Assembly: GCA_021234155.1 (NCBI GenBank)
Contig: JAJEKV010000059.1
Coordinates: 2,934,182 to 2,998,181, forward strand
Direction of reading: 5' to 3'
DNA from: Isoetes taiwanensis
Lineage: Eukaryota > Streptophyta > Lycopodiopsida > Isoetales > Isoetaceae
DNA: 64,000 nt
Below, piece by piece: positions 9,401 to 20,400 of the stretch. The position numbers were made by a program, and so were the translations under genes. Positions within the stretch are counted from its first letter, which is position 1, and each line of letters begins with the position of its first letter. The notes below the pieces were generated by a model. That model had not been told where the DNA came from and did no database searches. It saw only the letters and a program-made list of their open reading frames with translations.

Positions 9401-11105
9401 CCAGATTATAATACTACTTTGTACTACTACAAGAGCAGATTTAATTCAGGGTAAAAACATTCCACTATATCCACCCTGGATTTTAACCCAGGCCATATCC
9501 ATTCACAATAGATGCATTCCTAATAGTCAATTAACATAGCAGATCATTATGTTAAAACATATGCAAAAGACGAAAACCTTGCCTTTGTTATAATCAATAT
9601 TAACATCCAAATATATCCCTATTTTCAGAAAATATCTTTATTATACAAGTATAGAACTGAAATCTTCTCATCCAAAAAGTTAAAACATTAATTCCATCAT
9701 GCTGAAGCCCTGTTTATGGTTATCCACCATCAGTTTAGATCTCACCATATGCGCAGTATTCCATCACCATAAGTTTTTCATGTTCTCCACAAAATGAAAA
9801 ACATTAAGGAGAAGAAGTTTCGGTTACCTGCACCCAAACAATGCAAATGTTAGCAACAACTTGGTAACAATGCAAGGGATGACAGGTAAGCTATGAAACT
9901 TCTTGGCTCATCGCCCTTCACCTCAACATTTCCCATTAATATACAGCTAATCCCATACCAGATTATGTTAACCACTTTGTATCCATGAGAACGCTTAATT
10001 ACGACCATTTTATTCCAGCTTATAATCAATAAGCATGTACCACTATAGAGGTTTATTACGTAGACAGCACATTTAAATGACATCTCAAAGTCTTTTCACC
10101 ATTGCACAGGTTATCTTGTTCATGTTAATATGCCACCTTAACACACTATCGCTTCACAATAGAAACACATTATGCAGACTTCATTTTCACCAACCTGACT
10201 ATACAAATACTCAAACAACTAAAGAACATACAAATAGAACTGGAATCAACAATTTATCCCTATGAAATCCACTTATACCAGTCTTAAACCATCCCAGACA
10301 GGGTAATATCATATTTATTCTTCATCCTACTACTCTCAACGAATTCAACCTCTATCATACTTACTTAAGCTCATTAAATGCTTACTCATCAGCAGGTCTT
10401 CAAACATACAAGACCATGGTGTTTTCATATTAGTCTCAGATGTATTAGCTTGCCTCTCAATGAACCATGCCACATACAGGCCACAGAGCCCACCAAGCAC
10501 ACTTACAGAAACCGAAATAGACCACAGACCCCTATGCAACCATAGATCTAATCATAGACCACAAACCTAGTCTAACCGTACCCTACACTAAAGGCATGCC
10601 ACAAGCTTCATAAACCAAAATGAGCAGCCATACTGCACAGCCTGATCAAGAAGATCAAACATAATAGCATTCAAAGTCTCAAACGAGCTAAAATGAAACA
10701 TAAAGCCTACACCATAATCAAGCATAAGCACTGCCTACCACTCTATCACACATATATCAGCAATTATAAGCAATCATAAATCAAAAGCAGCACACCTAGC
10801 CAAGCCTATATGCATCTATCTCCATGAATCTGCGCACCCCCAGAACACCTATCCTATCAATCAATGTACATACCTAGGCAAACCAACAAGCCTCTTAACA
10901 AATCCGGAATACTAAAGGCAACATACATATACTGCAGTTCAGCCACAGAACAGCAATTCCATCTGATTATTCAAGCATTTAATGTACATATGACCGCATG
11001 CTACTATATTCTTCAGTCCCTACTCAATAAGCTATCCCAAATAATTGAAAACCTATCATATCTTCACCAAATACAGTAACGAATTTCTGTCCTGTTATTT
11101 CAACC
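9400..11105. other. AT-rich unassigned DNA
   Basis: No gene recognised. The base composition and scattered short frames look intronic or intergenic. A 120-base part (9790-9910) is homologous, in inverted orientation, to 28,490-28,620. The longest frames (9850-10,083 minus, 10,864-11,079 plus) show no domain. Confidence 0.5.
9790..9910 (-). repeat. Diverged repeat shared with 28,490-28,620
   Basis: On the minus strand, GAGGTGAAGGGCGATGAGCC and GCTTACCTGTCA..CCCT, followed by GGTAACC-AA-ACT..TCTCC, match the plus strand of 28,490-28,620 in the same order and at similar spacing. The overall similarity looks moderate. It may be an old element or a duplicated gene region. Confidence 0.6.
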
Positions 11106-11106
11106 C

Positions 11107-11458
11107 TTATTTCAAATCAGGAAAGCTAAAGAACACATGTAGACCCTTAAATAAACCAACACCTTTAGCAAAGCAATCATCCCAAACCTGATTCTTGTCG
11201 CCTCCAATATCAGTAATTTGCATTTGCGAAGAGGAAGAACTTGCTTGCCGTTTAGCTCCATTTTGCCTTCCGAAATTATTCCTTGGCAGATTCCCTGCCA
11301 TCTGCGCTCGACTTCTCCTTCCACGATTCCGTGGATAAACCCCCTTCGGCATTTTGCTTCAACAAGTAAACCGGATGAAACACTTGATCTGCTTTTCCAA
11401 CTTCCTCTAGTACTGTAAAATACCCATCCCGCAACTCCCATTTATGCCCTGTTGTCAC
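11107..11458 (-). pseudogene. Possible decayed exon, unrecognised protein
   Basis: Two overlapping minus-strand frames look like one protein broken by a frameshift. From 11,458: KWELRDGYFTVLEEVGKADQ, then FHPVYLLKQNAEGG. One frame over, from about 11,345: NRGRRSRAQMAGNLPRNNFG, then a short serine run. The shift falls at a run of five G (11,340-11,346). The second part ends in AATCAG|GTTTGG, a possible splice donor. I recognise no family. Codon use is less AT-rich than the flanks, which favours real, old coding DNA. Confidence 0.35.
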
Positions 11459-11459
11459 C

Positions 11460-12337
11460 GCAATCTATCCCCACGAGTTCGGAGATGCAGATAGTATGTC
11501 CAGGTGGTGCTTATGCCGCCCGACGGTGTTGCCTGCTATTCCGAACCCTAAACTCACAGATTCCATGAATCCTTTCCCCGTAGATTATTACCTATGCACC
11601 TGCCTTATTTCCATCCACCATTTACAATAGCATTATGTATACACCCTTGTACACCATGTCATTTATGTGAATAAGTGTCATAAAAGGCCAACACTACAGG
11701 AGACCACAACGAACGCATGGTATTACCATACCTTGTACAATACACTGCATAAATCCCATGTCATTTAAAATACGCCGCATATTTCCATACCCAAGTTTTA
11801 TTTTTGTCCTTTCTTAACCATCGCCATAATATCCTCCCATACACAACATCCTTAATGCACCCAATTCTTTCATATAAAGCCAATTCCCATAATGTTTTTG
11901 AATACTACACCCTGTTTTCATATGGTATTCACAAGGCAAAGGTCAAAAGCCACCCTTATAACATTAATGCAAACTGTCACTAGGTCTCTACTGGTTTTTT
12001 CCTCTAGATTCTTCATGACCCCTCAATGTTTCTGCCTGCCACATATACCACAGCCTATGTAACATTCCGTATAACCAGCCACAACACCAAATCATAACTG
12101 ACGTCCTTTAGCAACAACTATCTTTGCCATTATTACTCACATGTTTTTTGCTCTTCTTCTTTACCTATACCAACAAACTTATTAGAAGCCCCTTAGCTGC
12201 ATAATCTTCTTCTTCTACAAGATGATATTCTAGTGTCCCATTACTCCCAACTTAGTATCCTACGCCCCGTATTGCCAACCCCATCCCCTTATCTTTACTG
12301 AAAACATATTGCTTCCACCAACTTTACCATTCGAACA
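11460..12337. other. AT-rich unassigned DNA
   Basis: Nothing recognised. Near 12,150-12,236 there is a diverged copy of the TTC-tract module (ACTTATTAGAAG...CTTCTTCTTC) followed directly by ACAAGATGATATTCTAGTG, a scrap of the 340-bp array unit. Confidence 0.5.
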
Positions 12338-12430
12338 GACTTATTAAAAATCCTTTAGCTTTTTCTTCTTCTTCTTCTTCTTCTTCTTCTCCCACAAACC
12401 CTCCCTCGGGTAGCAGGCCCAACTTTTTAA
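12338..12430 (+). repeat. TTC-tract module, copy 1
   Basis: CTTATTAAAAATCCTTTAGC, then (TTC)n, then TCCCACAAACCC..GGCCCAACTTTTT, directly joined to the first plus-oriented array unit. The same module at 15,017-15,108 again precedes a plus-oriented block. It therefore behaves as a fixed flank of the array on its TTC side. Confidence 0.85.
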
Positions 12431-13045
12431 AGTGACTTCCTAAATAGGAGATATCTCGCCACAAAGTGTGCATGTATGGCTAAAGTTTTGCCCAACGGAT
12501 GTGTGGTGAGTTGGTATAGGCCTAGTAATGCCAAAATAAATATGCACTTGGTCGGGGGTTCAAACCCCGCTGTAATATTTATATTTGGGAGTTGATTACG
12601 GGGTTATAATGGCCATGATCCTCGGCGTGGTAAGAACTTGTGCCTATCGTGTCCTCCACTTTGGTTTTGCCTTGGCCGGGGATGGGATATTTCTAGCTAG
12701 TGCGTACAAGATGATATTCTAGTGACAAGACTAGTCTATTTGGACCAAAAAATAAAAATACAAAAATTTCCGTGACTTCCTAAAGGCGGAGATATCCGCC
12801 TACAAAGTGTGCATGTATGGCTAAAAAGTTTTGCCCAACGGATGTGTGGTGAGTTGGTATAGGCCTAGTAATGCCAAAATAAATATGCACTTGGTCGGGG
12901 TTCAAACAGGCGGATTGTATGTTTATATTTGGGAGTTAGTTCTTTGAGGGTTATCGGCCATGATCCCCGGCGTGGTAGAACTTGTGCCTATCTCGTGTCC
13001 TCCACTTTGGTTTGCCTTGACCGGCGGTGGGATATTTCTGGCCCC
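12431..13045 (+). repeat. tRNA-derived SINE-like tandem array, block 1 (plus)
   Basis: Two units of about 340 bp. Each holds CCGTGACTTCCTAAGG, a hairpin, GCATGTATGGCTAAAG, an A-box-like GTGGTGAGTTGG and a B-box-like GGTTCAAA (near 12,551 and 12,898), and ends with GACTAGTC and an A-rich stretch. The A-to-B spacing and B-box core match tRNA-type Pol III promoters. The block ends in an abrupt head-to-head join near 13,045. Confidence 0.85.
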
Positions 13046-13049
13046 TGGT

Positions 13050-14327
13050 CTGCGGTCAAGGCGGCAAAGTGGAGGACGCGTATAAGTTATCGAAAGTTCA
13101 ATATCGTCGGGATCATGGCCTGCTCCTGGCTCCCAAATATAAACATGGCCCGGCGGGTTTGGAACCCCCACCTAAGTGCACATTTATTTTGGCATTATTT
13201 AGGCCTATACCAACTCACCACACATCCGCTGGGCAAAACTTTAGCCATACATGCACACTTTGTAGGCGTGGATATCTCCCGCTTTAGGAAGTCACGGAAA
13301 TTTTGTATTTTTATTTTAGGTCCAAATTTAGACTAGTCTCTTGTCACTAGAATATCATCTTGCGCTGCATTCAGCTAGAAATATCCCATCACGGCCAAGG
13401 CAACCAAAGTGGAGGACACGTGATAGGCACAAGTTCTACCACGCGCTCTGGGATCATGGCCGATAACCCCAAAGAATCAACTCCCAAATATAAACATACA
13501 ATCGTCGGGTTTGAACCCCACCAAGTGCACATTTATTTTGGCATTACTAGGCCTATACCAACTCACCACACATCCGGTTGGGCAAAACTTTAGCCATACA
13601 TGCACACTTTGTAGGCGTGGATATCTCCTTTAGGAAGTCATTTTAAATTTTTGTATTTTTTATTTTTGGTCCAGCCTAGACTAGTCTTGTCACTAGAATA
13701 TCATCTTGTATGCACTAGCTAGAAATATCCCACGCCGATCAAGGCAACCAAAGTGGAGGACACGATAGGCACAAGTTCTACCACGTCGGGGATCATGGCC
13801 GAGATAACCCCAAAGAACCAACTCCCAAATATAAACATACACGGGCCGGGTTTGAACCCCCACCAAGTGCACATTTATTTTGGCATTACTAGGCCTATAC
13901 CAACTCACCACACATCCGTTGGGCAAAACTTTAGCCATACATGCACACTTTGTAGGCGGGATATCTCCCGCCTTTTAGGAAGTCACGGAAATTTTTGTAT
14001 TTTTATTTTTGGTCCAAGCTAGACTAGTCTTGTCACTAGAATATCATCTTGTACGCACTAGCTAGAAATATCCCATCGCCGATCAAGGCAACCAAAGTGG
14101 AGGACACGTATAGGCACAAGTTCTACCACGTGGGGATCATGGCCAGATAACCCCAAAGAATCAACTCCCAAATATAAACATACACCGGCGGGTTTGAACC
14201 CCCACCAAGTGCACATTTATTTTGGCATTACTAGGCCTATACCAACTCACCACACATCCGTTGGGCAAAACTTTAGCCATACATGCACACTTTGTAGGCA
14301 GGATATCTCCCGCCTTAGGAAGTCACG
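13050..14327 (-). repeat. SINE-like tandem array, block 2 (minus)
   Basis: Four units in minus orientation, with B boxes near 13,149, 13,506, 13,848 and 14,190. The last unit stops exactly at its own 5' end (minus-strand CCGTGACTTCC), where a GAA tract begins. Small indels cluster at the CG-rich spots of the unit. Confidence 0.87.
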
Positions 14328-14425
14328 GAGAAGAAGAAGAAGAAGAAGAAGAAGAAGAAGAAGAAGAAGAAGAAGAAGAAGAAGAAGAAGAAGAAGAAGA
14401 AGAAGAAGAAGAAAAAGAAAAAGAA
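14328..14425 (+). repeat. (GAA)n tract, copy 1
   Basis: About 28 GAA triplets ending in GAAAAAGAAAAAGAAGG. It joins the end of a minus-oriented array block to the duplicated 611-bp segment. The long Glu, Arg or Lys frames it creates are not genes. Confidence 0.95.
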
Positions 14426-15021
14426 GGAAATATTACTTTTGGAACTGCATTGCCAAATGCTTGAGCTCATAAAATCTAGATCCTGATGGAGCTCTAAGTG
14501 TCTAAAGCAACATCTAGCTCTAAGTGCATATATAAAGGTATAGGTGCATGAACATGAAACATGGTCAAGTTGGTTCAAATGTGGGCCATATAATTTTTGT
14601 TTTACATGGTTAGAAAATGGGCATATTATATTATATTCTCCATAAAGTAATTGTTTGGTTACATGGGGGCATGCATGTGTGCCACATGTAACCCTCAAAA
14701 CAAATGGGTTGCATGTACCTTTTCTAAACTATTTTGGGGCAACAAATAAGGTTTTTACAAAATTTTATGGGACGAATGCTCTAAACTACCACATATGGCT
14801 TAATGGAGCTCTTAAAAAGCTTGGCTCTTTATATAGCATGTAGAACCGGAGACTTCCGTTTATTATATGGCTTCTTTCCTCTTGAAGAGCTATGACGCTT
14901 AAATTGGTACTTGGAAAATAATTTTGCATTGAGACACTTGGGGAAATTTTTACATTTTTGGGAACTAGGATATTTTTGCATTAATGGATATATGTACTAT
15001 AACTTTTATGGTTCGAACACT
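14411..15021 (+). repeat. 611-bp duplicated segment, copy 1
   Basis: Appears identical to 26,450-27,060 at a constant offset of 12,039 bases, with no indel or substitution found by eye. It carries no recognisable gene; its 62-codon frame is present in both copies but shows no domain. Left neighbour: a GAA tract and minus-oriented array units in both copies. Right neighbours differ: the TTC module here, new sequence at 27,061. Confidence 0.93.
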
Positions 15022-15108
15022 TATTAAAAATCCTTTAGCTTTTTCTTCTTCTTCTTCTTCTTCTTCTTCTCCCACAAACCCTCCCTCGGGTAGCAGGCCC
15101 AACTTTTT
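15017..15108 (+). repeat. TTC-tract module, copy 2
   Basis: Same order as 12,338-12,430: CTTATTAAAAATCC, (TTC)n, TCCCACAAACCCTCCCTCGG, GGCCCAACTTTTT, then CCGTGACTTCC of a plus-oriented unit. Confidence 0.9.
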
Positions 15109-16140
15109 CCGTGACTTCCTAAGGCGGGAGATATCCTGCCTACAAAGTGTGCATGTATGGCTAAAGTTTTGCCCAACGGATGTGTGGTGAGTTGGTATAG
15201 GCCTAGTAATGCCAAAATAAATATGCACTTGGCCGGGGTTCAAAAAGGCCAGTGTATGTTTATATTTGGGAGTTGGTTACTGGGGTTATACGGCCATGAT
15301 CCCCGACGTGGTAGAACTTGTGCCTATACGTGTCCTCCACTTTGGTTGCCTTGACCGTAGGATATTTCTAGCTAGTCTGTACAAGATGATATTCTAGTGA
15401 CAAGACTAGTCTAGCCGACCAAAAATAAAAAATACAAAAATTTCCGTGACTTCCTAAGGCGGGAGATATCCTGCCTACAAAGTGTGCATGTATGGCTAAA
15501 GTTTTGCCCAACGGATGTGTGGTGAGTTGGTATAGGCCTAGTAATGCCAAAATAAATATGCACTTGGTCGGGGGTTCAAACCCGGCCAGTGTATGTTTAT
15601 ATTTGGGAGTTGGTTACTGGGGTTATACGGCCATGATCCCCGACGTGGTAGAACTTGTGCCTATACGTGTCCTCCACTTTGGTTGCCTTGACCGTAGGAT
15701 ATTTCTAGCTAGTCCGCATAAGATGATATTCTAGTGACAAGACTAGTCTATTTTGGACCAAAAATAAAAAATACAAAAATTTCCGCGGACTTCCTAAGGC
15801 GGAGATATCCTGCCTATAAAGTGTGCATGTATGGCTAAAGTTTTGCCCAACGGATGTGTGGTGAGTTGGTATAGGCCTAGTAATGCCAAAATAAATATGC
15901 ACTTGGTGGGGATTCAAACCCCGGCCGGTGTATGTTTATATTTGGGAGTTGGTTATGGGGTTATACTCTGACCCATGATCCCCGACGTGGTAGAACTTGT
16001 GCCTATACGTGTCCTCCACTTTGGTTGCCTTGACCGGCAGTAGGATATTTCTAGCTAGTCTGTACAAGATGATATTCTAGTGACAAGACTAGTCTAGCTG
16101 GACCAAAAATAAAAAATACAAAAATTTCCGTGACTTCCTA

Positions 16141-16160
16141 AGGCGGGAGATATCCTGCCT
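16141..16160 (+). other. Unit-start hairpin (representative)
   Basis: AGGCGGGA-GATA-TCCTGCCT forms an 8-bp stem with one G-T pair. Other units carry AGGCAGGA/TCCTGCCT or AGGCGGGA/TCCCGCCT (read on the strand shown at 32,4xx and 13,95x), that is, compensatory changes in the same pair. This argues that the pairing matters. Confidence 0.6.
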
Positions 16161-16202
16161 ACAAAGTGTGCATGTATGGCTAAAGTTTTGCCCAACGGAT
16201 GT

Positions 16203-16267
16203 GTGGTGAGTTGGTATAGGCCTAGTAATGCCAAAATAAATATGCACTTGGTCGGGGGTTCAAACCC
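16203..16267 (+). promoter_or_regulatory. tRNA-like internal Pol III promoter (representative unit)
   Basis: A-box-like GTGGTGAGTTGG at 16,203-16,214 (compare tRNA TAGCTCAGTTGG) and B box GGTTCAAACCC at 16,257-16,267, 42 bases apart. The B box sits in a near-perfect T-arm, CGGG..TTCAAA..CCCG. No tRNA cloverleaf with an anticodon arm can be drawn, so this is a tRNA-derived promoter rather than a tRNA gene. TTTT at 16,186-16,189, just upstream of the A box, is the only strong Pol III stop in most units. Confidence 0.7.
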
Positions 16268-17159
16268 GGCCAGTGTATGTTTATATTTGGGAGTTGGTTA
16301 CTGGGGTTATACGGCCATGATCCCCGACGTGGTAGAACTTGTGCCTATACGTGTCCTCCACTTTGGTTGCCTTGACCGGCAGTAGGATATTTCTAGCTAG
16401 TCTGTACAAGATGATATTCTAGTGACAAGACTAGTCTAGCTGGACCAAAAATAAAAAATACAAAATTTCCGTGACTTCCTAAGGCGGGAGATATCCTGCC
16501 TATAAAGTGTGCATGTATGGCTAAAGTTTTGCCCAACGGATGTGTGGTGAGTTGGTATAGGCCTAGTAATGCCAAAATAAATATGCACTTGGTCGGGGAT
16601 TCAAACCCGGCCAGTGTATGTTTATATTTGGGAGTTGGTTACTGGGGTTATACGGCCATGATCCCCGACGTGGTAGAACTTGTGCCTATCGTGTCCTCCA
16701 CTTTGGTTGCCTTGACCGGCAGTGAGGGGATATTTCTAGCTAGTCCTGCACAAGATGATATTCTAGTGACAAGACTAGTCTATTTGGACAAAAATAAAAA
16801 ATACAAAATTTCAGTGACTTCCTAAAGGCGGAGATATCCACGCCTACAAAAGTGTGCATGTATGGCTAAAGTTTTTGCCCCGGATGTGTGGTGGTGAGTT
16901 GGTATAGGCCTAGTATTGCCAAAATAAATATGCTTGGTGGGGGTTCAAACCCTCCGGTGTATGTTTATATTTGGGAGTTGATTCTTGGGGGTTATCGGCC
17001 ATGATCCCCGACGTGGTAGAACTTGTGCCTATCACGTGTCCTCCACTTTGTTTGCCTTGATACGCGCAGGATATTTCTAGCCAGTCCGCACAAGATGATA
17101 TTCTAGTGACAAGACTAGTCTATTTGGACCAAAAATAAAAATACATTGTCCCACAAATG

Positions 17160-17460
17160 GTCCAAATTTTGTACGCGACTAGCTAGAAATATCCCTCGCG
17201 GCCAAGGCAACCAAAGTGGAGGACACGATAAGCACAAGTTCTACCACGCCGGGGATCATGGTCAGATAACCCCAAGAACCAACTCCCAAATATAAACATA
17301 CATCGCGGGTTTGAACCCCACCAAGTGCACATTTATTTTCGCATTACTAGGCCTATACCAACTCACCACACATCCGTTGGGCAAAACTTTAGCCATACAT
17401 GCACACTTTGTAGGCAGGATATCTCCCGCCTTAGGAAGTCACGGAAATTTTTGTATTTTT
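17160..17460 (-). repeat. SINE-like array, block 4 (minus), cut by an insert
   Basis: One minus-oriented unit (B box near 17,305). It stops within its A/T-rich end at TGTATTTTTT. The rest of that unit resumes at about 23,265, so the intervening DNA looks like an insertion into the array. Confidence 0.8.
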
Positions 17461-20400
17461 TGGGTTGCCCCTAGGGGGGCAAACCCTCGTTTATGTGGGT
17501 TTTTAGCATATCCTAGGTATATGCTAGAATATACCTAAGATATGCTGGTGACTGCTAAAAACCTCTTGTTGCCTGTAAATGCCAGGTCGCGAGTGTCGTT
17601 GGGCGGAGGCTGTGCAAACTGGGTAACTGGTTTCTACTGAATCTGAGCAAAGCTGGAAGCCACTATTCTCTGCGCTATGATGCCATGGTGAACAACAGAT
17701 CAACCACGGCTTTCTTGGTCTTTGATCCATATTACGGCATGCACCGCCTTGGAGGAATGGAACATATATATATTCGACCTCCATTCCGTCTTAGGGTCCA
17801 GGGGCATAAGAATGAGAGCAGGTGGCTTCTTATTCTATCTTCACAGGGCGGCTATTCTGATAAGCAAGAAACAGAGATATTTACCAGAGATGATTTTGCG
17901 GATAGGTTCGAGCGTAGCTCTGAGCCCTAAAAACGGAGTCAGAGTCAGAGTTTGTGGCGTTTTCAGAGATCCTGGAAGGTCCTGAAGATCTCAGTGGTCA
18001 TTCTTGAAGATCAGATTTGGTTCTTAACTTTTTTTCCTTTCCGGCACATACCCTAAATGTATCTATCCCACATTAGTACAGATTCGATCATCATATCGAG
18101 CTGCGCTTGCCGTTTCGAAGAGAAGAGCGGAGGATGCAAAGAGAAATGGACAAAGGGGAAATTAGAGCCAGCAAGCAAGCAAGCAACCGGATTTTAGATT
18201 TTAGGATTTTAAGGCGGATTTTGCAGTTCTACCATTTCTTCATTTGAGGAAATGACAACAGGCGAGCGGCACTTTCAACATGGTTGCATGGAGTGTTGAT
18301 ATATCAGAAGAAAAGAAAATCGAAATGCAAATCACTTGGTTGCCGTCATTTTTCACTTTTGCACAGATTCCTTTGATCCGGGAAGTTTTTCTCTACTTCC
18401 CTGTAATTCTTAGCACCTGAAAATCTTCAGGTCTCTGCTCTGCGCATCTGGCTTGAAGTAAAAAAACTTCTGAATCAGTCCCACTGCGTGAAGGATGGAA
18501 TGGCGTGGCAGTGGCCTCCTCATTTCTATTTCCAGCGCTTCACAGGTATTTCTCCTAACAAGCTAATCATAGCAAGTTAAAATGGCCGAATTTGCTGTGG
18601 TTAATGCATTTCATCCTTAGCTTTTCTGTTCTCTCTTATTTTCACCTTCCCAGCTTGCCCTTTCTTTTATATTTTATGTATCCATGGCTGTTCTACATGT
18701 TTAGAAAGGATCACTGTCTGAAATCTTGCATTCAAGACCCAAAATCTTGAAATATGTAAGATGACTTTTAATCATTTTGTAAATAGTAAACAAATGAATA
18801 ACATATGTGTATTTGAATTTTTTTCTTCCATATGAATGTTTTTGAGATGTACGGTCTATGAATCTCTGCTTCTGCAATGCTTGCTTTTTCTTCCCCATTC
18901 TGATTTTTGCCATTGTCACAGCTCAAACTAATAGATACGCAGTTAAGCTTCTTGATCTTCCCTGCTATTGCTGCCTTGATGTTTTAGCTTGCGTTTCTTT
19001 CTTTTGCATAGCGCAACGCAAGGGCAAATGTAGTTAACCCATGAAATAGAAGAGACATTTGCACAATCCAAATAACACTTGCTGACTGTTTAACACTTGG
19101 AATAGAGTCAATAATTACCATTTTGCACGTTTTAATATTTGGTGCTCCTAGCTGGCATAGCCAAATAAAAAATTCCTTATGTGATAAAGACTTTCCATGT
19201 TGCAATTTCTAAAGTTGTATTTTGGTGCAGCAGAGAACCTTAGTGGAAACTTTTTGTAACCAAAGCTACTGGCCGATCTGGAGGTATGAATTTAGGAAGC
19301 TGAAGAATCGCCTTCTTATAACTGGTACATCCATTTTACTCCATCTTTAGGTTTTTCTTTGATGGTATAGCAGATATATGGCCATGTGCTTGACATCCTC
19401 AGAGTGTGTGTCGCCATAGATCATTCAATGAAGGTAAGAATGCTTTGGAAGTTCATTTTATAGTAGACAATCACTTCTTTGTTTTTAAGAAATTGTTGCT
19501 TTTCTAGCCAATTAGAGTATAGACTTGGCTTTCCCAAGGACTGCAAACTTTTGGGCATATGGAAATATAGACCAAGTTTTACTTGCTATCTCCGCCACTT
19601 TGAGACTTGCAAAGGAAAACTGCATGTGAATCATTATAAATTTTAGATAAATTGGTATCATGTCTATGTGCTCTTTTGCTGGGTCTTAGATGGCACAACA
19701 AAGTTATTGCATTTTCAAAATAAGTTGCAGCACTATGGTTCAAAGAGCATAACACAGTCTTGCAAACTGTAGCTATAATTTTGATTCTGAAGATTGGCTC
19801 CTCTCATTTATGGGCAAATCTCATATACACTACATAGAAGCTTGCAAATTAGACCCATTTATTTCTATCTAGGCCTGTACATATACCTGTATCATAGCCC
19901 ATAGTAGTTCAAATCACTTGCAAAAGTACCATAACCTATAGTTGTTCAAATCACTTGCAAAAGGCATTTGTTGTGCTCCATTGTTTGCAATTTCTGATTG
20001 CTACAACTCTTTAATAAATTGTAAGTTTTTTTAAAGTTAGCATGCCTGATTGTTAGCTTTATTGGATCAGGCCTTCCAAGTAAAAAGGCCTTATCATAAG
20101 CTTACATGCATTGCTTTATCTTTTTTTGCAGCACATGTCTATGATATTTAGCAGCAGCATGATTGGATGCATTTCTTTTGTTTGTCAGACATATATGACA
20201 GGTGAAAAAGCAAAACAATTGAGGCTGGAAGTTGAAGTATATTCAAGCTACTGTTCCTATCTATGATAAACAACAACAATTTGTTCAATATTGTGTGACA
20301 TCTCTTCTCTAGAAATCCTATATGCTGTCTACTATTTATACGACACTAACAATGGAAATGATATTGGAAATAGAGTTATATTATATATGAATTTGAATTG

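Larger units (their letters stand above)
15109..17145 (+). repeat. SINE-like tandem array, block 3 (plus)
   Basis: Six units, with B boxes near 15,235, 15,570, 15,910, 16,257, 16,600 and 16,945 (spacing 335-345). Units two apart (15,492 and 16,176 onward) are almost the same over their first 200 bases, which hints at a two-unit higher-order period of 684. The conserved 60-100-codon frame starting MAKVLPNGCVVSWYRPSNAK crosses the tRNA-like domain and is most likely fortuitous. Confidence 0.9.

Noticed and set aside
8268-9539. Long F/P/L/S-rich open frames (up to 290 codons) and a K/E/G-rich frame on the other strand
   Set aside because: They arise from the polypyrimidine composition, which lacks stop codons; overlapping frames on both strands are equally open.
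14194-14698. Poly-Arg, poly-Glu, poly-Lys and poly-Phe proteins
   Set aside because: Products of the GAA microsatellite; the same occurs at 26,230-26,737.
16196-16275. A true tRNA gene in each array unit
   Set aside because: The A/B boxes and T-arm are present, but no proper acceptor, D and anticodon stems can be paired.
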